Below are positions 49,122-58,895 of a DNA stretch of 64,000 nucleotides, one piece after another. The position numbers were made by a program, and so were the translations under genes. The stretch is taken from positions 2,935,780 through 2,999,779 of the forward strand of contig NC_021017.1 of NCBI RefSeq assembly GCF_000210075.1, written 5' to 3'. Each line of letters starts with the position of its first letter. Positions within the stretch are counted from its first letter, which is position 1. Source of the stretch: Bacteroides xylanisolvens XB1A. Lineage in GTDB: Bacteria; Bacteroidota; Bacteroidia; Bacteroidales; Bacteroidaceae. Under the pieces are notes generated by a model. It saw only the letters and a list, made by a program, of their open reading frames with translations, had not been told where the DNA came from and made no database searches.

Positions 49122-49514
49122 TCAGGAAAGGTTCTGGCGGATAAATCCGGCAATCTCTTCCGTGTCCCACAGCTCTTTCAAAGCTGTACACTGTACACCG
49201 TTGGAGTTCAGATATTTTATGAATACCCTTCCGGTTCCCGGATTGGGCAGAAATATGACCGCAAAAGGCCTGTTCCTGTATAATAATGTGAAACTGCCCG
49301 TAAGTGTTTGTCTGTAACGGATGACCTTGCCGGTTTCCCTGTAAAGGTCGTCTGTTATCGGGACAAGGAGAACGGTTTCTATGATCCTGTGAACGCTGCC
49401 TTTTTTGGGGGGAAGCCCCATGGCCTGCGCCGGTCCTGTTTTCCACATTCTTTCCCGGTGTTCAAAGTCGCAGATCTGCATGTGCAGTCTGCCGCGTAGA
49501 GAGTGTATCTTCAT
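49122..49514 (-). CDS. Hypothetical protein between rteB and rteC
   Basis: This 130-residue protein appears mixed alpha/beta, with a central TLTGSFTLLYRNRPFAVIFL segment and a C-terminal ELWDTEEIAGFIRQNLS. No known motif or signal peptide is seen. It lies on the same strand as rteB and rteC, about 120 bases after rteB, and ends in TGA. A regulatory role is only suggested by position. Confidence 0.5.
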   Translation of the reverse strand: MKIHSLRGRLHMQICDFEHRERMWKTGPAQAMGLPPKKGSVHRIIETVLLVPITDDLYRETGKVIRYRQTLTGSFTLLYRNRPFAVIFLPNPGTGRVFIKYLNSNGVQCTALKELWDTEEIAGFIRQNLS

Positions 49515-49601
49515 AACTCATCGTTTTTTGTGGCTTGTTTTTCCAATGTCAAACATAAAAGGAAACCTGTCGGAATGCAAGACAAAAAGAGTTAATCCTA
49601 T

Positions 49602-49624
49602 GGGAGTCGGATTTTCCGACACCC
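49602..49624 (-). terminator. Hairpin after rteB
   Basis: GGGAGTCGGA and TCCGACACCC (49602-49624) pair with one mismatch and a three-base loop, about 10 bases after the rteB stop. The T run is poor, so termination is uncertain. Confidence 0.4.
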
Positions 49625-49633
49625 TTGCCCGCA

Positions 49634-50923
49634 TCAGATGATTCCATATCTTTTCAGCTTTTCGTACAGGGTCGTACGGCTCATGTTCAGGAGTCTGGCC
49701 GTCCTGGAACGGTTGTTTCCCGTCTGCTCAAGCATTTTCACGAGCAGTTGCCGTTCTTTCTCGTCTTCTGAGAGAATCACATTCTCTTCCGGTCTTACAC
49801 TCAGGTCAAGTTTCATATTGCCGGCTGTTATCCAGCCGTTGGTGGCAAGCAGCATGGCACTGCGGACGGTATTTCTCAGTTCCCTGATGTTTCCCGGCCA
49901 TCCGTATTCCCGTATGGCGGCTATGGCAAGGCTGTCGAATCCCTGGAGTGAGACCCTGTGTTCCTTGGAAAAACGATCAAGGAAGAATTTTGCCATGGGA
50001 AGTATGTCCTCCGGGCATTCGGACAGTAGGGGGACTCTGATGGTGAACTCGTTGAGACGGTGGAACAGATCCTCACGGAAACGCCCTTCCGTTATGGCTT
50101 TCTCCAGATTCTCGTTGGTGGCGGCCAACAGACGGATATCAAAGCGGCGTTCTTTCGTGGAGCCGACTTGCTTGTAGCATTTTTCCTGCAGGGCACGAAG
50201 CAGGAGCATTTGTGTCTTATAGGAAAGGTTGCCTATCTCGTCAAGAAAGAGTGTCCCGCCGTCAGCCTCCTGAAACAGTCCGGGCTTGTCACTGTCAGCG
50301 CCGGTGAACGAGCCCTTGCGGTGGCCGAAGAATTCAGATGCGGCAAGCTCTTCGGGAATGGCCCCGCAATCGACCGTTACATACGGCTTGTACTTTCTGC
50401 GGCTCTGTTCATGCATCTCCCTGGCTATGTGCTCCTTGCCTGTACCGGAAGCCCCGCGAAGAAGGACGGATATGTCGGAAGCCGCAACCAGGCTTATTTG
50501 GCGGTACATCTCCCGGGCCTTGTCACTCTCTCCGCGGTAGAACTCATTTATATCATGTTTTATACGGCTGAAAACCTTGCCAATGGACTCCAGCAGTCTG
50601 TCCGGCTGTATGGGTTTGCAAAGGTAGTTTGCGGCACCAAGCTGCATGGCTTCCACCGCATTCTCAACCTGGCCGTAGTTGGTCATTATGAGGAATGGGA
50701 TATTCAGATGCTTTTCATGTATCCATCTTAACAGTTCCGTACTGTTGCCGTCAGGCAGACGCAGGTCTGCGAGGACAAGGTCATACTCCCCGGATGAAAG
50801 TTTCCTGCGTGCAGAGGAAAGATATGCCACGCATTCCGTCTCCATATTTTTTTTCTTCAGCCAATTGCTGATGCTGCGGCTGAATATTATATCGTCTTCA
50901 ATTATCAGTATTGTTCTTTTCAT
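49634..50923 (-). CDS. rteB: RteB-like sigma-54-type response regulator
   Basis: This 429-residue protein has a receiver domain at 1-120 with the phosphorylated Asp53 (LVLADLRLP) and Lys104. An AAA+ domain at about 135-365 has Walker A GASGTGKE, the sigma-54 contact loop GSFTGAD, and Walker B GGTLFLDEIG. A Fis-type helix-turn-helix ends the protein (NNRSRTARLLNMSRTTLYEK). It is the partner of the sensor just upstream, with which it overlaps by 26 bases. In CTnDOT this pair controls rteC and transfer. The start at 50923 is chosen by the receiver domain. Confidence 0.93.
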   Translation of the reverse strand: MKRTILIIEDDIIFSRSISNWLKKKNMETECVAYLSSARRKLSSGEYDLVLADLRLPDGNSTELLRWIHEKHLNIPFLIMTNYGQVENAVEAMQLGAANYLCKPIQPDRLLESIGKVFSRIKHDINEFYRGESDKAREMYRQISLVAASDISVLLRGASGTGKEHIAREMHEQSRRKYKPYVTVDCGAIPEELAASEFFGHRKGSFTGADSDKPGLFQEADGGTLFLDEIGNLSYKTQMLLLRALQEKCYKQVGSTKERRFDIRLLAATNENLEKAITEGRFREDLFHRLNEFTIRVPLLSECPEDILPMAKFFLDRFSKEHRVSLQGFDSLAIAAIREYGWPGNIRELRNTVRSAMLLATNGWITAGNMKLDLSVRPEENVILSEDEKERQLLVKMLEQTGNNRSRTARLLNMSRTTLYEKLKRYGII

Positions 50924-53291
50924 GTGCTTCCTCCTGCATTTTTTCAACATGGATGACCAGTTTCGATGCAGCCTGTTCAATCCTGTATATTTCTTTGAGT
51001 TGCTTTTCCTGCCATTTGTCCGGATCCGTTGTGACAATCTCATGAAGCGTTTCCATCGGATAGTCCAGGTTCACGGTTTCCCAAAGCGGCAGGTTCTTGT
51101 GAAGGATATCCCGAAGGGCTTGTCTGTCATTTCCATGCAGCGCATCGTGCAGCCGGGAGAGTTCCTTACGGCTTTCATCGACAAAGATTCGCAGCATTTC
51201 CCTGTGGTTGTCCTCTCCGGCAAAGAGCAGGGACAAGTCCGGTTTCCATACCCGTTCCTTTACCGTTCCGATGATTCCGGATATGCCGGCAAACAGCCTG
51301 TCTATGGAGAACGGTTTGCGGATACAGCCGGCAAATCCGCATGAGAGGTAATTCATGTCATCATCCACACGGGCGGTCAGGGCTATTACAGGAATAGTGT
51401 TTGCACAGCCTATATTGGAGGAACGGAGCAGCTCAAGAATGGAGAATCCGTCCATTTCAGGCATCTGGATATCTGTCAGCAACACATCATAGCTTTTCTC
51501 CCTTATCCGGGCTATGAGTTCACGGCTGGTGGCACATGGGGTGCAGTCCGCCCCGAGCCGCTTGAGCATTTCTCCCGTTATGCGGAGCTGTCTGATATCA
51601 TCGTCAAGCAGAAGCACGGAAATGCCGTTCAGTCTTGAAATGACGGATACAGGCTCGTTTTCCTCTATCGGAGATTTCTCGTCCGCCTCCCGGAGGGGAA
51701 GAATGACAATGAATGTACTGCCTTCCCCCGGGCGGCTTTCAACACGGATATTGCCGCCCATCCGTGAAACAAGACGGTATGATATGGTCAGGCCAAGTCC
51801 GAATCCCGGTACGTTACGGGCATTTTCAAGCCGTTCAAAGGCTGTGAATATCCGTTCGGTATCCTTGCTGTCCATCCCACAGCCTGTATCCTGTACTGAA
51901 AAGCGCAGCTCACCGCCGTGATATTCGGCACTTAGGCATATGCCCCCTTTTTCTGTAAATTTGAGCGCATTGGCAATCAGATTGCTTATGATCTGTTGCA
52001 GCTGTCCCCGGTCCCCGCTGACAACAATGTTCATATCAAGGAACTCGCTTGAAAAGCGAAGGTCCTTCTTTCTCGCCTGCAGAACAAAATTGTCAGCGAC
52101 TTCCTTGAACAGGGATTCCAGATTATAGACCGAGATTTGGGAACGGTTCTGCTCCGTATTCAGCAGGTAAAAATTCATAAGTGTTTCAACAAGTGTAAGC
52201 ATATAGTCGGATGCGTGTGATATACTCTCCAGGTATTCACTCCGGCATTCCGGTACAGACTCCTCCGGCAAGAGTTCTGCAGCACCCTTTATGGTACTTA
52301 GTGGGGAACGCAGATCGTGTGCGATGGAAAGCATCATGTCTTTTCTTGACTGCAACAATTCCCTATTTCTTTCATCTGATGCTTCCAGTTCTTTTTCATA
52401 CCTATATTTTCTATTTAACTCTCTATGTATTATGATATACAATATAATGGTTATCAATGTAATAGATATTGTAAATATGGCAATGATGGAATCAGAGTTT
52501 TCTCTTTCCACTGCCAACTCTCTGTAACGGTTGGAAATACGATGGTTAGTTTCCGATTCAAGTTCACGGACCAGACTGTTAAGTTTCCGGTTAAGGTTCT
52601 GATTGTTTGTATAAAGGCTGTCCATTTGAATCGATAAAGCCTTTCGTTGCATATCCTGTTTTTCTGCCACTTCACGGTTTAAGGAATATAACATTTCTGT
52701 AGTGATATTGGAAGGGGTTTCTTTCGTCTCTTTTTCTTCCTTTTGTTTAAAATATGCCGATTGCTTCTCTTTTCTGCGAAAAAAGGACCAGATAGTTTTT
52801 TTCTTTTCAAACGTTTTTTCTTGCCCACTATCGGAAGATGCTGGCATATTCTTGATTTGGGAGATGATTGTCGGTATTCTTTCACCTATTATATCTGTGG
52901 AATTCTTCAATTGATAAAAAGTGTTCATTATCCAATAAAGTATCTTTTCCTTTTTCTCTAAAAGAAGACACAATGTATCAATTCTGCTCTGAAGCCCAAG
53001 TATATGAGTGTCTTTCTTCAGAACTTGTAGTGTATCACAAATGCATTTCCGTTTTTCTGTATATGATAGATAGTCTTTTTCTTTCCAAACACTCACCATC
53101 TCGCCTTCTGTGGTAAGTTCTAAAAGGTCTATACAGATTTCTTCTGTCAATTGCCAAGTATGGACAAGTTCCTTCTCGTTTCGGTGAAGGGTGTTACGAT
53201 TCATTTGTTCTTTACGGAATATATAAATTGTAACTATAAGTAAGGCTATCAGAATACCATAGCCAAAGATTATTTTAAACTTTAATCCCAT
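50898..53291 (-). CDS. rteA: RteA-like hybrid sensor histidine kinase
   Basis: The 797-residue protein has membrane helices at about 9-25 and 268-289 around a periplasmic sensor domain rich in helices. It continues with HisKA and His325 (SIAHDLRSPLSTIKG), HATPase (NLIANALKFTEKG, DTGCGMD, GFGLGL), a receiver domain (VLLTDIQMPEMDG), and a degenerate Hpt-like end (DILHKNLPLWETV). The signal is unknown. CTnDOT RteA responds within the tetracycline circuit, but no tetQ is present here. It overlaps rteB by 26 bases and ends in TGA. Confidence 0.93.
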   Translation of the reverse strand: MGLKFKIIFGYGILIALLIVTIYIFRKEQMNRNTLHRNEKELVHTWQLTEEICIDLLELTTEGEMVSVWKEKDYLSYTEKRKCICDTLQVLKKDTHILGLQSRIDTLCLLLEKKEKILYWIMNTFYQLKNSTDIIGERIPTIISQIKNMPASSDSGQEKTFEKKKTIWSFFRRKEKQSAYFKQKEEKETKETPSNITTEMLYSLNREVAEKQDMQRKALSIQMDSLYTNNQNLNRKLNSLVRELESETNHRISNRYRELAVERENSDSIIAIFTISITLITIILYIIIHRELNRKYRYEKELEASDERNRELLQSRKDMMLSIAHDLRSPLSTIKGAAELLPEESVPECRSEYLESISHASDYMLTLVETLMNFYLLNTEQNRSQISVYNLESLFKEVADNFVLQARKKDLRFSSEFLDMNIVVSGDRGQLQQIISNLIANALKFTEKGGICLSAEYHGGELRFSVQDTGCGMDSKDTERIFTAFERLENARNVPGFGLGLTISYRLVSRMGGNIRVESRPGEGSTFIVILPLREADEKSPIEENEPVSVISRLNGISVLLLDDDIRQLRITGEMLKRLGADCTPCATSRELIARIREKSYDVLLTDIQMPEMDGFSILELLRSSNIGCANTIPVIALTARVDDDMNYLSCGFAGCIRKPFSIDRLFAGISGIIGTVKERVWKPDLSLLFAGEDNHREMLRIFVDESRKELSRLHDALHGNDRQALRDILHKNLPLWETVNLDYPMETLHEIVTTDPDKWQEKQLKEIYRIEQAASKLVIHVEKMQEEAHEKNNTDN

Positions 53292-53317
53292 TTTATATAA
53301 TACTAATCAAGGTTATC

Positions 53318-53455
53318 TCAGTAATGCTTTTCACCATTGAAATCGGGCACTTCTTTGTTTTCACCGGAGAAGGCAATCTTTGCTTTGCCGTTCTCGAATG
53401 GGACAGTAAATTTAAATTGAGTCTTGATGACTATATTACCCATTGAGGAGGTCAT
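53318..53455 (-). pseudogene. Short frame, possible 3' remnant of a lost gene
   Basis: This 45-codon frame ends KIAFSGENKEVPDFNGEKHY and looks like the folded C-terminal end of a real protein, cut off just upstream by stops. It lies 26 bases before rteA, on its strand. It may mark the place where the gene that usually precedes rteA was replaced. The family is not recognised. Confidence 0.4.
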
Positions 53456-54188
53456 TTATCATTTAGGTTTTATTAATGGGAGTAGTTACCAGTGTCCATA
53501 TTTCCTCTTTGTACGAAATACTATCCAAAAATTTTTTGTTCTTTCGTTTTCTTTGAATGCTGTTATCTATTGTACATCTGACAGGCGCAACTTCAATTGT
53601 TTAATTCTCTAATAAGGCAGACATATCTGCACAATTCTTGTCTTGCCTCAAAAGTGGGCTGGCAAGAATGAGAGAAAAACATAAAGAATACCGATAGTAA
53701 ACACCAACAATCAATTATAAAAACAACATTCAAACTATAATGAATAATAGGACAGCTTATTAAGCTATTCCTTTCTTGTTAAGCTTAAACAAATAAACTT
53801 TTAATATTCAAGAAAAGATTTCCCAATAGATTTGTAAGTTTTGTTCATTTCTTCACCCATACAAAACAAACTAAGCCTATTTTATAAATAGTAAAATATT
53901 CTCCACTATTAAAGTAGCGTTCTTCTTTTCGCCAGCTTTACTTTTATGGTCAGAGGTCTTTTGTTACCTCTGCACATGAAGTCCAGTCCACTATAAAGCG
54001 AATTCTTCATTTTTTGTCGTTCCCATACAGTGGAATGCCCTCCCTATTATCTGCGTGTCTTCAAGGTTACCTGTTATTGGCAGGTTGTTTCCCTACCGTA
54101 TGCATTTCACCCTGATACCCCGGTATGAAGTTGGTGTATACAAGTTAATGATTGCCTGATTTACCATGACTCCATATTTTAAGACGGC
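53456..54188. other. Intergenic DNA between rteA and the SusD-like gene
   Basis: This AT-rich DNA has no convincing gene. A 33-codon minus-strand frame at about 53908-54010 (MKNSLYSGLDFMCRGNKRPL start) may be chance. The string TTTTCGCCAGC occurs at 53926-53936 and again at 59611-59621, beyond the SusC gene. Confidence 0.4.
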
Positions 54189-54236
54189 AAGACGTGTATC
54201 AATGAGAATCAGCTCCTCATTGACACACGCAGTCTT
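54189..54236 (-). terminator. Hairpin after the cargo SusD gene
   Basis: AAGACGTGTATCAATGAG (54189-54206) pairs with CTCATTGACACACGC then AGTCTT (54215-54236), with small bulges. It lies 27 bases after the susD stop on the minus strand. Confidence 0.6.
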
Positions 54237-54262
54237 TTCCAGTCTGTCGATGAACATGTGTG

Positions 54263-55867
54263 TTATTGCAGGTTAGGATTCAAAATTGCGTCTTCGTATG
54301 GATAAGGCGCATACATCCTGCTGTCATCCCATGCGCCGGTTACAGGCACCTTCTCTTTGCGGAATACCCCTGGGGCCACTTCTATTTCCGGATTCTGTTT
54401 ACGGTATTCGAAATGCTCCTTGAAACGGTACATGCGGAACATGTCCCTTGCCCTGCAGGCAAGTCCCCCCCAATAATATCCGGCCATTTCCCACCCGTGT
54501 TCGTTGTAGGCAGCTTCAGCCAGTTGCTCGGCACGCATGGCAATGTTGTACATATCCGTTTGATTACCGTCAGCACGGTTGCGGACGCGGTTTAACATCT
54601 CCACCGCTTTTGGGGTAACCTGTCCGGAACGTGCTGTAGATTCGGCAAACCAGCAATATACCTGTGACAGGCGGATGATTTGTACGGTCTTTTCCCCGTT
54701 GCTTGGCAGGGAGGTCGGATCCGTGTAATCGAATTCTTTTCCCCGGGTAGCCGACTCGACCGTTTTCATGAAGACCGGTGCCACCACCTCCCGCTGGTTG
54801 CTGGGGTCCTCCCACCAGTCACGCGGCTGTCCGTCCGCCAGTATGATTTTAGGGAAGTAAGTGGCCTCCTTGCGGGGACCTTCCGGAAACTCTTTCCAGA
54901 ACTTGATCTCCCCGTTCGTATCACCCCAGCCATGTTGTATGACCTCCAGGGGTATGTCGGTCACAGGGATTGAGTTTGGTGTACGGTCCCGGTTGTAATA
55001 TATGCCCAGCAGCAGTTCAGGATTATTGTGGTTGTAGGCTATAGAGTGAACCTGGCTGTATTCATCAAGCAATTTATAGTAGTAGGTACCTTCATCTGCT
55101 GCGTCAATAACTTCTTCGGCCTTGTCTGCGGCCATCTTGTAATATTCTGTCCCCTTGTTGAGCGGCCATCCCGCCATGCACATGTACACATATGCAAGCG
55201 TTGCTTTTACCGCTCCCTGGCTGACGGCGATATTTATGCCGTTGCGTCCGTACGGTTCTTCCGTGTATAGTGGCGGCAATTTTTCTTCGGCATATTTCAG
55301 GTCGGTCAGAATCTGTTCGTAGATTTTCTCCTCGGTTTCCAGAGGAGTGTTGAAATCGATCTTTTCCTCCAGCATCATGGGGACCTTTCCCCAAGTAGTT
55401 ACCAGGTAAAAATAGGAATATGCCCTCCAGTAACGGGCCTGGGCTATGGCATTGTCAATGGTTTCCTGTGGCACTTCCGGTGTGCGGCCAGCATTGTTTA
55501 TGATAAAGTTGGCCGCCTTGATCACTTTGAAGCGTTGTTCCCACAGGGTTACCATCCATGTGTTGTTGTCAGTGGGACTGAATTGGTCAAACTCCCGCAA
55601 TGACTGCTTGTTGCTGGACGGATGGGTGGAGATATCATCGCCCGCTAGAAAATTGGTACCGATGTGATTGTTGCTGGCCTGTGAAGCTGCAATGACCGAG
55701 TATAGCGAATTGAGGGATGCGTCCAGATCCTCCTTGTTACTGAAAAAATTTTCAGAGGTGAGTTGTCCGTAGGGTTTTTCATCAAGGAAATCGCTGCATG
55801 AGGTGAGTCCGCTCATGAGGGTCGCGAGCAATACGACGGTACTCATTTTTATTTGTATTGTATTCAT
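54263..55867 (-). CDS. SusD-like lipoprotein (cargo)
   Basis: This 534-residue protein has a type II signal (MSTVVLLATLMSGLTSC, then SDFLDEKPYG) and the SusD helical fold with ARYWRAYSYFYLVTTWGKVP. The C-terminal part has PYPYEDAILNPN, which is typical. It follows its SusC partner after 19 bases. No glycoside hydrolase, lyase, peptidase or sigma factor is next to the pair, so the substrate cannot be guessed. Start 55867 (MNTIQIKM) is preferred over 55909, which overlaps SusC. Confidence 0.93.
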   Translation of the reverse strand: MNTIQIKMSTVVLLATLMSGLTSCSDFLDEKPYGQLTSENFFSNKEDLDASLNSLYSVIAASQASNNHIGTNFLAGDDISTHPSSNKQSLREFDQFSPTDNNTWMVTLWEQRFKVIKAANFIINNAGRTPEVPQETIDNAIAQARYWRAYSYFYLVTTWGKVPMMLEEKIDFNTPLETEEKIYEQILTDLKYAEEKLPPLYTEEPYGRNGINIAVSQGAVKATLAYVYMCMAGWPLNKGTEYYKMAADKAEEVIDAADEGTYYYKLLDEYSQVHSIAYNHNNPELLLGIYYNRDRTPNSIPVTDIPLEVIQHGWGDTNGEIKFWKEFPEGPRKEATYFPKIILADGQPRDWWEDPSNQREVVAPVFMKTVESATRGKEFDYTDPTSLPSNGEKTVQIIRLSQVYCWFAESTARSGQVTPKAVEMLNRVRNRADGNQTDMYNIAMRAEQLAEAAYNEHGWEMAGYYWGGLACRARDMFRMYRFKEHFEYRKQNPEIEVAPGVFRKEKVPVTGAWDDSRMYAPYPYEDAILNPNLQ

Positions 55868-55886
55868 TTTTTTGTTTAATGAAATT

Positions 55887-58800
55887 TTAAAAATTAAATT
55901 TAGCTCCAAATGTCACAGTCCTTGGAATGGGGTATGCCCCATAATCCAGTCCGTCATAGGCATTGTACACTTCGGGATCCATTCCCTTATATCCAGTGAT
56001 AGTGAAAAGGTCCTGAGCGCTGACGGACAGCTGTATGTTGGCAAATTTGGCGATTCTGCGCGGAATGTTGTATGATAAACTGATGTTCTTCAGTTTGATG
56101 AAAGAGGCATCTTCCAGCCAGCGATCCGAGTTTGCATAGTTTTTATTGTCCGTATTGGTCAGGCTGGGATAACGGGCCTGCGCCTTGTCCTTCACCTTAT
56201 CCCATCCTTGGTAATAGGAGTCCCGCAGGGTGATGAAACGCGTCCCCCCTGTCATGGAGGCCGTGGCGTAATGGCTGATATTCAGTCTTTCCACTCCGGC
56301 TGCCGCATTGAAAAAGAGGTTCAATGTCCAATTTTTCCAACTGACGGTATTGTTCCACCCAAAAGTCCATTTGGGATTGGCCTGCCCTTTGATGACCAGG
56401 TCTTCCGAGGTGGGAGCAGTGGTCAACGAACCGTCAGCTCTCTGGTAAAGATTGGCTCCCTTGTCGTCGAAACCTTTCCACCTGTACACGTAAAATGAAC
56501 CGAGCGGATGTCCGGGTTTCATGATTTGCATGGAGCCTCCCAAGTCGCTGTATGTGGCTGTCAGTACAAAATCATTGCCGGCAAGGTCCGTCACCTCGTT
56601 CTTCACATAAGCCGCGTTCAGATTGGTTTCCCAGACGACAGTACCTTTTACCGGGAAGGTACCGAGCGAGAATTCGAATCCAACGTTGTTCAGTTTGCCC
56701 TCATTGACCCAATAGGTACCTCCTGCGTTATAGCGAGGAATTTGTTTTTGGAACAGCAGGTCGGTGGTACGCTTCCGGAACCAGTCGAATGAAATGTCGA
56801 TCCCGTAGAGGCTCAGGTCGACGCCAACATCTACCTGTGAGGTTTTCTCCCAGGTCAGATCGGGTGTCGCAAACTGGTTTGCCCAATATCCGGAAAATCC
56901 TGTGGCGGTCCCCCAGCCATATAGTGTATTGGTCAGTGCCCCCAGCGTACTGTACGCGCCGATGGCCTGGTTCCCGGTTACACCATAGCTGCCGCGTAAC
57001 TTCAGCTGCTTCAAGACATGCTGGCTCCGCATGAACGATTCCTTGGCTATGTCCCAGGCCAGCGCGGCCGAAGGAAACCATCCCCAGCGGTGTCCTTTCC
57101 GAAACTTGGAGGAGCCGTCAGCACGTAGTGCGGCCGTAAAAAAGTAACGCTTCTTGTAATCATAGCCCACGCGGACGATACCGGACGCCAGTGAGGATTC
57201 GGTATAAGAGTTGCTTTCGTTACGTACGGCCGCATTAGCCACATTCCAGTAACCGACGCTTTCATTGTTCAGGTTGGAGCCGCCTGCCTGCAGTCCCGTG
57301 TCATAGCTCCGGCTGATTTCCCATACGCCGGTGGCGGTCAACGTATGTGCTTCTGTAGCCCTTTGGTAAACGAGACTGTTGGTATTCTGCCAATAACGGT
57401 GCAGGCTGCTGCTGTTGCTCATGCTGTTGATGGTTCCTGGGGCGGTCAGTTTTGAACAGAATGAATAGGACGGGCTGTGGTCATAATCATAACCTCCCTG
57501 CACGGTGAAAGTGAGTTCCTTGGCTAGTTTGAATGCCAGTGTGAGGTTCGCATTGACATTGTAACTGTAGCTGTCACTACGGTTTTCAGCCAGCAATGCA
57601 TAGGGATTGGCACCTCCAATATTGTAGGGGTCGGTGTTGTATATTCCCGTATCGGGATCTTTAAGTTCCATGGTGGGGGAATAGTTAATGACATTGAACC
57701 AGTTCGGAGCTCCGTTTTTCTGATGGATGATTGCGGTTCCGATCTTGGCCGATACGGACAGCCAGGGGCGTACGTCTGCATTCACATTCGCCCGGAAACC
57801 ATAGCGTTTGTATTTTGAGTTGATGGTCACCGCTTCCTGGTCAAGCAGGTTGCCCGAAAGCAGGTATTTCACACTTTCTGTCCCCCCTGACACTCCCAGG
57901 CTGTAATCCTGGCTCATAGCGGTACGGGTCATGATATCCACCCAGTTGATTCCTTTGCTCCCGTTTCTGTAGGCTTCCAGATCACTGGAAGGGATAGTAC
58001 CGGCACCCCGGATTTCGTTCAGGGCTTGGGAATATTCGTAGGCATTAAGCAACTCGTATCCCTTGCGTACATTCGCAAGGCCAATTTTGGCGTCGAAATT
58101 GATACGGGCACGTCCTGTCTCTCCATTACGGGTGGTGACCAGAATGACGCCATTGGCCCCCCGTGAGCCATAGATGGCGGTAGAGGAGGCATCCTTCAGA
58201 ATCTCCATAGACTGGATATCCTGCGGGTTGAGTCCGTCAAGACCACTGGTGGAGATTATGCCGTCAATGACATACAACGGATCGCTGCTTTTGTTGATGG
58301 AAGTGGTACCGCGTACGCGTACACGAGCTCCGGCTCCCGGCATGCCGCTGGTTGTCGTCACCTCGACTCCCGGGGTACGTCCTTGCAGGATTTGCGACAC
58401 GCTCTTTACCGGCTGGCTTTCAAAGCTGCGTTTGCCTACCGTGGATACCGATCCGGTAAGGTCGCTTTTCTTCACCGTACCGTAACCTATCACCACCACC
58501 TCCTCCAAAATTTGGGTGTCCTCTTTCAGTACAATGTTGTACATGTTGACACGGCGGCTCACACGGATTTCCTGCGTGTTGTATCCTACATACGAGACAA
58601 CCAGAATACTTTTGGGGGGTATTTCCAGTGAGAACTTTCCGTCAATGCCGGTCACGGTTCCATTTTCAGGACTCCCTTTTACCATTACAGTGGCTCCGAT
58701 AACGGTCTCCCCGTTCTCATCGGTCACCGTGCCTTCAATCCTTCGGTTTTCTTGTTCAGCCTCTTTCTCCTGTGTGTAGATGAGGAGTGTCTCTCCCTGC

Positions 58801-58895
58801 GGAGCGGTCATTTTTTTGGCGAATAGGGGTAGTGGCAGAAGTAGTATCAGCATCAGGATACCGCCCGTTCGTTTACAGATGAATGTGAGTTTCAT
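55887..58895 (-). CDS. SusC-like TonB-dependent receptor (cargo)
   Basis: This 1002-residue outer-membrane transporter has a signal peptide at about 1-26, a carboxypeptidase-D-like domain at about 53-130 (IEGTVTDENGETVIGATVMV), a plug (SILEILKDASS-like MEILKDASSTAIYGSRGANG) and a beta-barrel ending in FGAKFNF. It has no STN domain, in contrast to the receptor at 11401, so it does not signal through a FecR protein. Its regulator may be elsewhere or be the divergent Fur-family protein. Confidence 0.94.
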   Translation of the reverse strand: MKLTFICKRTGGILMLILLLPLPLFAKKMTAPQGETLLIYTQEKEAEQENRRIEGTVTDENGETVIGATVMVKGSPENGTVTGIDGKFSLEIPPKSILVVSYVGYNTQEIRVSRRVNMYNIVLKEDTQILEEVVVIGYGTVKKSDLTGSVSTVGKRSFESQPVKSVSQILQGRTPGVEVTTTSGMPGAGARVRVRGTTSINKSSDPLYVIDGIISTSGLDGLNPQDIQSMEILKDASSTAIYGSRGANGVILVTTRNGETGRARINFDAKIGLANVRKGYELLNAYEYSQALNEIRGAGTIPSSDLEAYRNGSKGINWVDIMTRTAMSQDYSLGVSGGTESVKYLLSGNLLDQEAVTINSKYKRYGFRANVNADVRPWLSVSAKIGTAIIHQKNGAPNWFNVINYSPTMELKDPDTGIYNTDPYNIGGANPYALLAENRSDSYSYNVNANLTLAFKLAKELTFTVQGGYDYDHSPSYSFCSKLTAPGTINSMSNSSSLHRYWQNTNSLVYQRATEAHTLTATGVWEISRSYDTGLQAGGSNLNNESVGYWNVANAAVRNESNSYTESSLASGIVRVGYDYKKRYFFTAALRADGSSKFRKGHRWGWFPSAALAWDIAKESFMRSQHVLKQLKLRGSYGVTGNQAIGAYSTLGALTNTLYGWGTATGFSGYWANQFATPDLTWEKTSQVDVGVDLSLYGIDISFDWFRKRTTDLLFQKQIPRYNAGGTYWVNEGKLNNVGFEFSLGTFPVKGTVVWETNLNAAYVKNEVTDLAGNDFVLTATYSDLGGSMQIMKPGHPLGSFYVYRWKGFDDKGANLYQRADGSLTTAPTSEDLVIKGQANPKWTFGWNNTVSWKNWTLNLFFNAAAGVERLNISHYATASMTGGTRFITLRDSYYQGWDKVKDKAQARYPSLTNTDNKNYANSDRWLEDASFIKLKNISLSYNIPRRIAKFANIQLSVSAQDLFTITGYKGMDPEVYNAYDGLDYGAYPIPRTVTFGAKFNF

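Noticed and set aside
53318..53455. Right end of the element carrying the missing part of the lipocalin-like gene
   Set aside because: The fragment is on the opposite strand and does not continue the lipocalin-like sequence.
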